Shown piece after piece: positions 1 through 7,823 of a stretch of 64,000 nt of DNA. The stretch is from positions 1-64,000 of the forward strand of contig CAKVCL010000017.1 of NCBI GenBank assembly GCA_934725855.1, in the 5' to 3' direction. Origin of the DNA: an uncultured Cellulosilyticum sp. (lineage in GTDB: Bacteria > Bacillota > Clostridia > Lachnospirales > Cellulosilyticaceae). Numbering within the stretch: the first letter of the stretch is position 1; every line of letters starts with the position of its first letter. The translations under genes and the position numbers were made by a program. Under the pieces are notes generated by a model. The model had not been told where the DNA came from. It searched no databases and saw only the letters and a list, made by a program, of their open reading frames with translations.

Positions 1-70
1 CTATACATTTCCCACTACCTGGGCATGTTCGGGACTTGCACCCGTTAGAGCGCGCCCATGGCGCGCAAAC
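1..70 (-). mobile_element. Group II intron, 5' end (class C type), truncated by window edge
   Basis: Read on the minus strand from position 70, the sequence starts GTTTGCGCGCCATGGGCGCG, continues with CTCTAACGGGTGCAAGTCCC and then CGAACATGCCC. This matches, element by element, the start of domain I of bacterial class C group II introns as I remember the Oceanobacillus intron (GUGUGCCCGGCAUGGG, then GGGUGAGAGUCCCGAAC). Class C introns typically insert just after intrinsic terminator hairpins, and this one starts two bases after the T-tract of the rpoD terminator. The rest of the ribozyme and any reverse transcriptase would lie left of the window. The match is from memory, not from a search. 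Confidence 0.8.
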
Positions 71-71
71 T

Positions 72-98
72 AAAAAAGTGGACATACGTCCACATTTT
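72..98 (-). terminator. Intrinsic terminator of the dgt-dnaG-rpoD operon
   Basis: A perfect 6-bp stem, GTGGAC (78-83) and GTCCAC (88-93), has a 4-nt loop and is followed on the minus strand by a six-T run (72-77). An A-rich/T-rich flank lets it work in both directions. It lies 37 nt after the rpoD stop, and it appears to be the target site of the intron at 1-70. Confidence 0.85.
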
Positions 99-129
99 TA
101 TCAGTTCTTGACTCAATAGGCTTTTACCT

Positions 130-1221
130 TTATTCAAGATAATCTTTTAATTTCTTACTGCGACTTGGATGACGTAACTTTCTTAATGCTTTTGCTTCAA
201 TTTGTCTGATTCTTTCTCTTGTTACACTAAATTCTTTACCAACTTCTTCAAGCGTTCTTGCACGACCATCATCTAGACCAAATCTTAAACGAAGTACTTT
301 TTGTTCTCTTTCAGTCAACGTATCTAAAACTTCAATCAGTTGTTCTTTTAATAAAGTAAATGCAGCTGCTTCTGCAGGAACTGGAATATCTTCATCTGGA
401 ATGAAATCCCCTAAATGGCTATCTTCTTCTTCCCCAATTGGTGTTTCTAGTGAAACAGGTTCTTGAGAAATTTTCATAATCTCACGAACTTTAGAAACTG
501 GCATTTCCATGCGTTTTGCAATTTCTTCTGGTTGTGGATCGCGTCCTAATTCTTGAAGAAGCTGTCTGGATACACGCATTAGTTTATTAATCGTTTCAAC
601 CATATGCACAGGAATACGAATCGTTCTTGCTTGATCCGCTATAGCACGCGTAATCGCTTGACGAATCCACCAAGTCGCATACGTACTAAACTTATAGCCT
701 TTTGTATAGTCAAATTTTTCTACGGCTTTAATAAGTCCTAAATTTCCTTCTTGAATTAAATCAAGGAAAAGCATCCCACGCCCCACATAACGTTTTGCAA
801 TACTAACCACCAAACGTAAATTGGCTTCAGCTAATTTTTTCTTAGCTTCCTGATCCCCTTGCTCCATACGTTTTGCGAGCTCAATTTCTTGATCAGCAGA
901 TAATAAAGGCACTTTACCAATTTCTTTTAAATACATACGAACAGGGTCATCAATACTAATCCCATCTGGTAAGTTACTTAAATCAATATCTGCCTCATCC
1001 ATTTCAACATCATTTAAATTTCCTAAAATGTCGATATTCTGAGCTTCTAAATATTCATAAATTTGCTCAATTTTATTAGGTTCTAAATCCATATCTGAGA
1101 AAACTTCATTAATATCTTCTTGTTCAAGTATTCCCTTTTTCTCTTTTGCAATTGCCATTAACTGGTCAAGCTTTGCCTTAAATGCTAGCTTTTGTTCTGC
1201 CACATCTTTCACGGTTATCAA
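130..1221 (-). CDS. rpoD: RNA polymerase primary sigma factor (sigma-70/SigA)
   Basis: Housekeeping sigma factor that directs RNA polymerase to -10/-35 promoters. The 363-residue protein has the short Gram-positive SigA layout: an acidic region 1.1 at about residues 1-80, region 1.2 ([11 protein letters not shown]), region 2 with [19 protein letters not shown] and the -10 recognition helix around [14 protein letters not shown], region 3, and region 4.2 ending in the helix-turn-helix [20 protein letters not shown]. It is the last gene of dgt-dnaG-rpoD, 21 bp after dnaG. The start is ambiguous: a TTG at 1221 is 6 nt from AGGAG, and a GTG three codons later is also suitably spaced from AAGGA. 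Confidence 0.97.
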   Translation of the reverse strand: MITVKDVAEQKLAFKAKLDQLMAIAKEKKGILEQEDINEVFSDMDLEPNKIEQIYEYLEAQNIDILGNLNDVEMDEADIDLSNLPDGISIDDPVRMYLKEIGKVPLLSADQEIELAKRMEQGDQEAKKKLAEANLRLVVSIAKRYVGRGMLFLDLIQEGNLGLIKAVEKFDYTKGYKFSTYATWWIRQAITRAIADQARTIRIPVHMVETINKLMRVSRQLLQELGRDPQPEEIAKRMEMPVSKVREIMKISQEPVSLETPIGEEEDSHLGDFIPDEDIPVPAEAAAFTLLKEQLIEVLDTLTEREQKVLRLRFGLDDGRARTLEEVGKEFSVTRERIRQIEAKALRKLRHPSRSKKLKDYLE

Positions 1222-1242
1222 TCCTTTCTCCTGTCCACTATT

Positions 1243-3003
1243 CTAACCATTTATATAATCAATATTCAATTTGTCAAGTTCCTTTTTTCGAAATAGTAGA
1301 TCCTGTACTTCTTTTACATCGGTTGTTGCTTTTAATCTTTTTTCAATATAAAGTTTATTAAGTCTTTTTACATTCTCTGTCATCATCTTTTGAAGCAACG
1401 TTAGATCTTCATAACGTTGATCTTTATAGATGAGCACATGAGAAATGATGTTCTGTTTTTCGACTTCTAGGTAGTGCGTGGTAAAATAAGTCATATCCAC
1501 TTCTTTCCCTGTTTTCAAGTAATCTAATATGGCTGCAGCCAAATCATATAATAACCCTTCATCAAAAAAATCAGCCTTTAAATAGGGTGCCACATGCCTG
1601 CTCAAATTCGGATAATGATACAAGTTGGCTAGAAACACCACTTCATTATTAAAAACTTGCTTTTTAAACTGAGGCGTAGCCTCTTGTTTGATGCGTTTCT
1701 TTTGCACGCCATTTTGATAATAGCGATTCATTTCTGCTTTAAAGGCTTCTTCATCAATTTCATAGGTTTTACTAATTTCTTTCAAGTAGATGGCTTGTTC
1801 AATACTACTACTTGTTTGAGCCAATATCCCTGCAATTTCTTGTAAAAATTTTACTTTTTCTTCAGGAAGCACCAGATCAAATTTTTTCTCTGCTGTTCGA
1901 ATTTGAAACCATAGATCAGAAGGTGCTTCTTCTAAAAGGGTTCTCATTGCATCATAGCCATGTGTTTTCAGATACTCATCTGGATCCTTTCCTTCCTGAA
2001 GTAAAAGAACTTTTACCTTTAACCCTTCATTCCTTAAAATAGGAATCGCACGTAAGGCTGCCTTTTGCCCTGCGCCATCACTGTCATATAAAATAATCAC
2101 TTCATTGGTATACCGCTTTAAAAGCTTTGCATGCCCTGGCGTAAAAGCTGTTCCTAACGAAGCCACGGTCTGATCAAAGCCTGCTTGATGCATAGCAATC
2201 ACATCCATATACCCTTCGACTAAAATAAAGTACGACGCTTTCGTTTGCTTGGCAATATGCATACCATACAAATTTCTGCTTTTATTAAATAAAATGTTTT
2301 CATGGGAATTTAAATACTTAGGTAAACTATTATCTAATACACGTCCCCCAAAAGCAATCACTTTTTTACTCAAATCAAAAATAGGATAAATGACTCTTCC
2401 TGCAAAACGATCATAAATCATTTGACTATTTTGTTTACTTTGTAAAAATAAGCCTGATTCTAATAGAAGTTCATCTGAATACCCTTTGGCTTTTAAATAC
2501 TCATATAATCCATTAAATTGATGAGAGGCATATCCAAGACCAAAATGTTTAATCGTTTCCATGGATAAGCCACGTCCTAAAAAGTACTCTAGAGCTTCTT
2601 GATTTTCAGGTGCGCGTAAACTATAGTGAAAATAAATGGCACTTTCTTTTAAAATCTCTAAAAGTTCACCACGCTTTTTGTTATTTTGCATTTCTTCCTC
2701 AGATAAATAAGTTTGATCTAATTTAATGTTTGCTCTTTCAGCCAAATACTTAATGGCTTCGATAAAAGTCATATTTTCTTTTTGCATTAAAAACGTAATG
2801 ACATTGCCACCGGCTCCACACCCGAAGCAATAGTAAAGTTGTTTCTCTTCACTCACAGAAAAAGAAGGGGTTTTCTCATTATGAAACGGACACAAACCCA
2901 CATAAGAACTTCCCTTTTTATTCAGTGATGTATATTCGGAGATAATAGATATTATATCACTCTGTTCTCTGATCTCTTCAATAACATGCTCTGGATATCT
3001 CAC
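1243..3003 (-). CDS. dnaG: DNA primase
   Basis: Makes RNA primers for DNA replication at the fork. The N-terminal CHC2 zinc ribbon is complete (C38, H41, C59, C62). The catalytic core follows, with the TOPRIM signatures FILVEGYMDVIAMHQAG and IILYDSDGAGQKAALR; the C-terminal part is a helicase-binding type domain. The 586-residue length is normal for Firmicutes. Translation most likely starts at a GTG (3001-3003), 5 nt after AAGGAG. It lies between dgt and rpoD, the usual macromolecular-synthesis arrangement in clostridia. Confidence 0.97.
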   Translation of the reverse strand: MRYPEHVIEEIREQSDIISIISEYTSLNKKGSSYVGLCPFHNEKTPSFSVSEEKQLYYCFGCGAGGNVITFLMQKENMTFIEAIKYLAERANIKLDQTYLSEEEMQNNKKRGELLEILKESAIYFHYSLRAPENQEALEYFLGRGLSMETIKHFGLGYASHQFNGLYEYLKAKGYSDELLLESGLFLQSKQNSQMIYDRFAGRVIYPIFDLSKKVIAFGGRVLDNSLPKYLNSHENILFNKSRNLYGMHIAKQTKASYFILVEGYMDVIAMHQAGFDQTVASLGTAFTPGHAKLLKRYTNEVIILYDSDGAGQKAALRAIPILRNEGLKVKVLLLQEGKDPDEYLKTHGYDAMRTLLEEAPSDLWFQIRTAEKKFDLVLPEEKVKFLQEIAGILAQTSSSIEQAIYLKEISKTYEIDEEAFKAEMNRYYQNGVQKKRIKQEATPQFKKQVFNNEVVFLANLYHYPNLSRHVAPYLKADFFDEGLLYDLAAAILDYLKTGKEVDMTYFTTHYLEVEKQNIISHVLIYKDQRYEDLTLLQKMMTENVKRLNKLYIEKRLKATTDVKEVQDLLFRKKELDKLNIDYING

Positions 3004-3039
3004 CTATACTCCTTCCTTTCCTCTTTATTCCTCTTTATC

Positions 3040-4047
3040 TTAATAAATATGCCAAGATTTTGGAAAAAATAAATCTCGGTATGCATTAATGGCATAACGG
3101 TCTGTCATCCCTGCAATATAGTCACAAACGACTTGCATTTTTGAATCGTTCATTTGTAATCTTCTTGTATAACTCTCCGGTAATCTTGTCAAATCTTCCA
3201 TATAATAATGATAAAGTTCACTCACAACACGCTCTGCTTTTCCTTCTTGCTCTTTTGCAACAGAGCCAACATAAACATGCTTAAATAAAAATTCTCGCAT
3301 GGCATAAAAAGCCTCTTTTACTTTAGGACTCATTTGAATCGTATTCTTCCCATCACTTGCGTGAACAATATCATAAATAATGCCATTTAAGCGTTCACCC
3401 GATGTATAGCCCAAAATATCTAAGCATGCCTTAGGCAAGGCTTCTTGTGATAAAACTTTTCCACGAATGGCATCATCTATATCATGATTAATATACGCAA
3501 TTTTATCCGATAATTGCACCACCTTACCTTCTAAAGTATGAGGCGCTCCACTTGTTGGATGATTTAAAATACCATCTCTTACCTCAAATGTCAAGTTTAA
3601 TCCTTGACCATTATTCTCCAATACTTCCACGACGCGTAAACTATGCTTATTGTGTGAAAATGCTCCATCTGTCAATTGTTTTAATACATGTTCCCCCGTA
3701 TGACCAAAAGGTGTGTGTCCTATGTCATGCCCTAGTGCAATGGCTTCAACCAAATCTTCATTTAAACGTAAGGCTCTTGCTAAAGTTCTTGCAATTTGAG
3801 ACACTTCTAAGGTATGGGTTAAACGCGTCCTATAATGATCCCCTTCTGGTGAAATGAAAACCTGAGTTTTATGTGCTAATCGTCTAAATGCTTTACAATG
3901 CAAAATGCGATCACGGTCTCTTTGAAACTCAGTTCGTAAACTGCAAGATTCTTCCTTTTGAACCCTTCCTTTAGTTTTCACACTAGGCGTCGCAAAAGGA
4001 CTTAGTTTTTCTAGCTCGAATTGCTCTTGCAAACAACGCCCCACCAT
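3040..4047 (-). CDS. dgt: Deoxyguanosinetriphosphate triphosphohydrolase-like protein (HD domain)
   Basis: HD-superfamily metal-dependent dNTP triphosphohydrolase, thought to split dNTPs into nucleoside and triphosphate. The metal-binding H...HD...D motif is visible in RLTHTLEVSQIARTLARAL and ALGHDIGHTPFGHTGE. The N-terminal RDRDRILHCKAFRRLAHKTQ is typical of the family. The 335-residue length fits the short Dgt type-2 group. A GGAGGTGA site sits 5-6 nt before the ATG. It is the first gene of the dgt-dnaG-rpoD operon, 36 bp before dnaG. Confidence 0.9.
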   Translation of the reverse strand: MVGRCLQEQFELEKLSPFATPSVKTKGRVQKEESCSLRTEFQRDRDRILHCKAFRRLAHKTQVFISPEGDHYRTRLTHTLEVSQIARTLARALRLNEDLVEAIALGHDIGHTPFGHTGEHVLKQLTDGAFSHNKHSLRVVEVLENNGQGLNLTFEVRDGILNHPTSGAPHTLEGKVVQLSDKIAYINHDIDDAIRGKVLSQEALPKACLDILGYTSGERLNGIIYDIVHASDGKNTIQMSPKVKEAFYAMREFLFKHVYVGSVAKEQEGKAERVVSELYHYYMEDLTRLPESYTRRLQMNDSKMQVVCDYIAGMTDRYAINAYRDLFFPKSWHIY

Positions 4048-4193
4048 TCACATCACCTCCACCTATATTATTTATACTACATCAATCTCCCATTTCCTTT
4101 TTTTAATGACACTTTTGTGATTGTCGATAAACATTTACAATGTTTTTTTTATTTTTTAGTCATGTTTTCTAAACACAACTTTATTTTTAAGGT

Positions 4194-4240
4194 AAAAAAA
4201 AGGAACCTGTAAGCTTCAAGTGCAATCGCTTACAGATTCC
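4194..4240 (-). terminator. Intrinsic terminator of the acetyltransferase operon
   Basis: An inverted repeat, GGAACCTGTAAGC (4202-4214) and GCTTACAGATTCC (4228-4240), has one mismatch and a 13-nt loop. It is followed on the minus strand by a run of eight T (4194-4201). It ends the operon 4253-6974 and separates it from dgt. Confidence 0.85.
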
Positions 4241-4252
4241 CATTGTCTATCC

Positions 4253-4876
4253 TCAAAAACTTAAACCATCTATATTTCCTGATTGTATTGCTACAATATG
4301 ACGTGCAATCTTTTCCTTGTCCCAATCCCACCAGCAGGTCTCTTCCAACCTAGCAATGGTATCCTCATCAAAACGTTTGCGTATAGGCTTTGCTGGTACA
4401 CCACCTACAATGGTATATGGTGGTACATCCTTTGTTACAACAGCTCTTGTCCCTATTACAGCACCATCACCAATTGTTACTCCAGACATAATTACCGCTT
4501 CATATCCAATCCATACATCATTTCCAATCACAATATCTCCTTTATTGTCCCAAGCTGATGTAATGTCCTTTACATCTAAATTCCATTCTTCAAAAAAAAT
4601 AGGGAATGTGTAATTTGAAAGTGAATGCATGGTATGATTTCCACTTGTAAATAAGAACTTTACGCCACAGGCAATAGAACAGAATTTTCCAATTATTAAT
4701 TTATCATGGTTGATTGGATAATGATATAACACATTGTTCTTTTGAAAATCACATGGATCATGTACAAAATCGTTATATATCGTATAATCTCCAACTTCAA
4801 TACTCGAATCTGAAGTTACATTTTTTAAATATACAGTTTGCTTATCATTTGACCTTGGATATATTTTTTCTTTCAT
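4253..4876 (-). CDS. Xenobiotic acyltransferase, left-handed beta-helix (Vat/CatB-like O-acetyltransferase)
   Basis: Acetyl-CoA-dependent O-acetyltransferase of the hexapeptide-repeat family that includes streptogramin A acetyltransferases (Vat) and CatB-type chloramphenicol acetyltransferases. Signatures are [20 protein letters not shown], the catalytic-His region [69 protein letters not shown] and a C-terminal WWDWDKEKI. The length of 207 residues is normal for the family. The start is an ATG at 4876, about 10 nt after AAGGAG; an upstream TTG is less likely. It is the last gene of a four-gene operon with a CatA-like enzyme. The substrate cannot be read from sequence, so a Vat or Cat assignment would be inference. 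Confidence 0.8.
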   Translation of the reverse strand: MKEKIYPRSNDKQTVYLKNVTSDSSIEVGDYTIYNDFVHDPCDFQKNNVLYHYPINHDKLIIGKFCSIACGVKFLFTSGNHTMHSLSNYTFPIFFEEWNLDVKDITSAWDNKGDIVIGNDVWIGYEAVIMSGVTIGDGAVIGTRAVVTKDVPPYTIVGGVPAKPIRKRFDEDTIARLEETCWWDWDKEKIARHIVAIQSGNIDGLSF

Positions 4877-4891
4877 CAATCTGATACTCCT

Positions 4892-5749
4892 TCAATTCAC
4901 ATTTTTGATATGATGAACAAAAGAATAAACTTCTTCTGACCATTGCCATACATCCATATTTTTATGACTTAAATAATAAGTTCTACCCTCTATGTTTTTT
5001 TGAATCATTGCTTCAAGCTGATTTTTGTATGCTTCTGGAATAATGATAGCATATACATAATCAGATAAAACCACTTCATCTTTTACTTTTATGGGTAAGA
5101 ATCCATCATGCACTGCCTGTGGATGCTTTTCCAGTTCATCATACTTAAAATAAAATCTTACTCCTGGAGTAAACCCCATTCCCATGTCTTCGACTGTTGG
5201 ACTTCTGCTTAACTTTCTTTCCATGACCAATCGATCTCCAGCTTGGCAATTTCCCCATGAGAACATAACATAATGAAAAAAATCTGCAGGATCATTTGCT
5301 GCATTTCGTTTTTCTTTCATTAATACCACATCCGGTAGCTTTCTTGCCTTGACTGCTGAAAGCAAGGAGCCACATTCCAATATCTTAATTGCATTTTCCA
5401 ATGGTGCTGTATGACAGACAAAGTCTGTCATACAGCCACCTCTGATCTGACAGGCCGTACACTCTCTGATAATCTCCGGTCTTGGAACATTTTGGTATTT
5501 TTCTGTTTTTTTGATCTCCTTTTGAACATAAGCCAGAATGTCCGACCTATCAGATGTTATCTCAAGCTCACGACCATTTACTCTTTCGTAAGTAGCAAAA
5601 TCAATGATATCTTTCATCTCATTGTCACTTACCCTTGGATAATCAGATAGAGCTTTATACAAAACACCATCCCACAATTCTGTAAATTCATGTTTCCCTA
5701 TATCAATTTTCATTTTAACTATCTTTGCCTCATTTCTTACACATTCCAT
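4892..5749 (-). CDS. Conserved protein of unknown function, possibly ADP-ribosyltransferase-like fold
   Basis: I do not recognise this family firmly. The protein has about 285 residues and no signal peptide or membrane segment. The middle holds a Cys cluster (ECTACQIRGGC) followed by a His-Thr element (CHTAPLENAIKILECGSLLS), then HYVMFSWGN, GVRFYFKYDEL and DYVYAIIIPE. The order H-T, helix with GSLLS, then aromatic-rich strands recalls ART/DarT-type folds, but this is only a resemblance in layout. The start ATG overlaps the stop of the CAT-like gene by one base (TGATG) and has an AGGA site inside that gene, so the two are translationally coupled. Confidence 0.6.
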   Translation of the reverse strand: MECVRNEAKIVKMKIDIGKHEFTELWDGVLYKALSDYPRVSDNEMKDIIDFATYERVNGRELEITSDRSDILAYVQKEIKKTEKYQNVPRPEIIRECTACQIRGGCMTDFVCHTAPLENAIKILECGSLLSAVKARKLPDVVLMKEKRNAANDPADFFHYVMFSWGNCQAGDRLVMERKLSRSPTVEDMGMGFTPGVRFYFKYDELEKHPQAVHDGFLPIKVKDEVVLSDYVYAIIIPEAYKNQLEAMIQKNIEGRTYYLSHKNMDVWQWSEEVYSFVHHIKNVN

Positions 5750-6408
5750 CACTCAATCCTATTTATCTTCATCCCACCTTCACATTCGTCAAAATATTTT
5801 TGCAACATCCCGACGAATTGACCGATATGTAGTCCATCCACAAAAGAATGATGTGCCTGAACAGAAATTGGTATTATGACCTTTCCATCTTTTTCATAAT
5901 ATTTACCCCAATCAAAAAGTGGCGTTGCATTATCTTTCTTTCCAGAGTTTGTATGTGAAATATGCGTATATGTAACCCATGGCATAGGAGAACATTGAAA
6001 TATATCATTTCCTAAGGGGCCTGTAAAATAAACCTGTTGCTCATTTGCCATTTTGGATGCCAACTGGCAATATTCTCTTAGATCATCTACAAAAGGAACA
6101 TTTACGACTTTGAATAATTCTGTTTCTTTATTTAAATAAGTAAATGCAGTATCTATTCTGTCATAAAGTACAATCTGTCCATCTACAAAACGATAACGAA
6201 ATGCCTCTATTTTATTTGCACATTTACATACTGCATATACCATAGCCATCGTAAACGACAATCCCTGTTTTTTTACAATCTGCTTAAACTTTGTAATATC
6301 AGCTTCAAAAGTCACACAAAAAGCTGGTTCAACACTGTTTCTGAAAATCATACAGTGCATGGCTCGCTCCCATGTTTTCTCATCTATCACCTTATAAGAA
6401 TTTGCCAT
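5749..6408 (-). CDS. Chloramphenicol acetyltransferase family protein (CatA-like)
   Basis: Trimeric acetyl-CoA-dependent acetyltransferase of the CAT family. The catalytic motif near the C-terminus is present (QAHHSFVDGLHIGQF, the usual HHxxxDG), as are FRNSVEPAFCVTFEADIT near the start and the MPWVTYTH region. The 219 residues match typical CATs. AGGAGG lies upstream of the ATG. It is the second gene of the operon, between a flavodoxin-fold reductase and an unknown protein. The catalytic His-Asp pair is intact, so it is probably active, though many such gut-clostridial homologues have no proven chloramphenicol activity. Confidence 0.88.
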   Translation of the reverse strand: MANSYKVIDEKTWERAMHCMIFRNSVEPAFCVTFEADITKFKQIVKKQGLSFTMAMVYAVCKCANKIEAFRYRFVDGQIVLYDRIDTAFTYLNKETELFKVVNVPFVDDLREYCQLASKMANEQQVYFTGPLGNDIFQCSPMPWVTYTHISHTNSGKKDNATPLFDWGKYYEKDGKVIIPISVQAHHSFVDGLHIGQFVGMLQKYFDECEGGMKINRIE

Positions 6409-6434
6409 ATTTCATTTCCTCCTTAAAATACAAT

Positions 6435-6974
6435 CTACAGAATGGATAATCCTAATTCATAAGCTTCCCTTAATCCATTGCTACTTTTTACATCCCCTTT
6501 ATCTTTCGCTCCTCTTACCATTACCATTCCTGCATCTTCTAAATGAAAGAAATTTAATACCAGTTGATATTGCATTTTAATGGAATCGAATAACTCTGGT
6601 AATGTAGCTGCTCCTACTAATATCAATCCAAGTTTTTTTATATTGAATTCATTTCTCATAGGTGTATGAAGTCTGTCAACGATGGCTTTCAGCTGTGCAC
6701 TAATGCCATAAAAATACACGGGCGAAGCTACTACAACAATATCTGCCCTTTTTAACTTTTCATATACTTTATGCATATCATCCTTTTGAAAACATTCATT
6801 GCCTTCCCTTGTAAAACAAGAATTACATCCAATACATGGATTAACTTTATAATCAGAAACTGACACTACTTCAACATCATTATTTTTACTTGCTCCTTTT
6901 ATAAATGCCTGTGCCAGCAAATCTGTATTTCCATTTTTTCGCATACTGCCAACTAATACAACCACTCGACTCAT
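6435..6974 (-). CDS. NADPH-dependent FMN reductase / iron-sulfur flavoprotein family
   Basis: Flavodoxin-fold oxidoreductase. The FMN phosphate loop is VLVGSMRKNGNTDLLAQAF. A compact Cys motif, CIGCNSCFTREGNEC, matches the [4Fe-4S]-type motif of iron-sulfur flavoproteins. ASPVYFYGISAQLKAIVDR is the second FMN-contact region. About 179 residues. I prefer the ATG at 6974 (MSRVVVLVGS), which has AAAGG upstream; the in-frame ATG seven codons earlier has no ribosome-binding site. It is the first gene of the operon with the CAT-like enzyme. It may act as a redox partner or a nitroreductase; the substrate is unknown. Confidence 0.82.
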   Translation of the reverse strand: MSRVVVLVGSMRKNGNTDLLAQAFIKGASKNNDVEVVSVSDYKVNPCIGCNSCFTREGNECFQKDDMHKVYEKLKRADIVVVASPVYFYGISAQLKAIVDRLHTPMRNEFNIKKLGLILVGAATLPELFDSIKMQYQLVLNFFHLEDAGMVMVRGAKDKGDVKSSNGLREAYELGLSIL

Positions 6975-7269
6975 TACCCAAATTCTACCTTTCATAAAAA
7001 TTTTTATTTTCTTTCGCCTTACAAACCTTTACACCCTACAAACTTGTTATGTTCTTCTGAGTCGTATTAAGTTTAGTTGCACTCATAAATTCAATGTATG
7101 AATCGCACATACTATCACCATTCCCAGTGCAATTCCTGCACAAATACCATATAATTGCATGAATAGTCATTGTATCCGTCTATATTGTTTTTGTTTGCCA
7201 CCTTCCCTGTTTAAGCTACCACTCATTAGTCATGTTGTACCACAATACGAAAATTAATTCAATAATAAA

Positions 7270-7316
7270 AATAAGATATATTAAAAATTATTTTATAATT
7301 TTTAATATATCTTATT
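7270..7316. repeat. Perfect 20-bp AT-rich inverted repeat
   Basis: The left arm 7270-7289 and right arm 7297-7316 are exact reverse complements (AATAAGATATATTAAAAATT), with the 7-nt loop ATTTTAT. There is no adjacent T-tract, so it is not a standard terminator. It could be an operator, a cruciform or the scar of a lost element. Confidence 0.8.
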
Positions 7317-7601
7317 ATGTAAAATTTAAAATATCATAAAGTAGTATACTATATTTCACCTACTAATAGATGGAAGGAATTATTGAAAAAGGTACTCTTA
7401 AGCTTAGATACAGCAAAAGACATAAAAACTGATTTCCCCCAGGGATATAGATTCAGACTTTTGTGGCATTTAAAAAATATTTAACAGGTTACTGTTTCTC
7501 GATTCTGTTTATTCCTCTTGATAAAATGAGCATACACCTCAAGTATAATTTCGTAAATCAATAATATTCATTTATTTTATTCTACAATGGCAAACGTAAC
7601 A

Positions 7602-7740
7602 TTAGAAATTTTCTAAATAATTAAGTATTTTCCCAACATCTTCCGGATAATCGACAGACGTTTTGCTTCTCCATTTATTTTAAGCCACACTTGTGGAAGA
7701 AACTGCATCTATTTCGCCATTTTCCACCACAGCAAAATAG
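7602..7740 (-). pseudogene. Decayed minus-strand reading frame, C-terminal remnant
   Basis: A minus-strand frame reads ENGEIDAVSSTSVA, an internal TAA (7680-7682), then NKWRSKTSVDYPEDVGKIL and a final TAA (7602-7604). The amphipathic, codon-like composition on both sides of the stop suggests an inactivated coding sequence. EIDAVSSTS faintly recalls the DAVSGAT motif of FMN-binding domains, but the match is too short to name a family. Confidence 0.3.
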
Positions 7741-7823
7741 TAAGTTAGGATATTTCCAATTGAAAACAGTGATATTTTTACATCTGTTAATCGTAAACTA
7801 TATACTCATTATTATTGATTTCT

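Larger units (their letters stand above)
6996..7823. other. 828-bp gene-free, decayed AT-rich stretch
   Basis: No intact gene is visible. It holds three traces: a minus-strand 25-codon tail at 7083-7160, hydrophobic and ending LGMVIVCAIHTLNL; a perfect 20-bp inverted repeat at 7270-7316; and a broken minus-strand frame at 7602-7740. A 33-codon plus-strand frame (7383-7484, TTG start, GGAAGGA upstream) is open but not recognisable. Together with the fused pseudogenes at 9211-10009 this looks like the eroded middle of an accessory island. Confidence 0.6.

Noticed and set aside
20..60. tRNA T-arm-like sequence (GGACTTGCACCC) at the left edge
   Set aside because: On the minus strand the whole stretch matches the start of group II intron domain I, and no acceptor or anticodon stem can be formed.
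7083..7160. 25-codon membrane peptide as a functional small gene
   Set aside because: There is no ribosome-binding site, and the frame is closed just upstream; it looks like the tail of a lost membrane protein.
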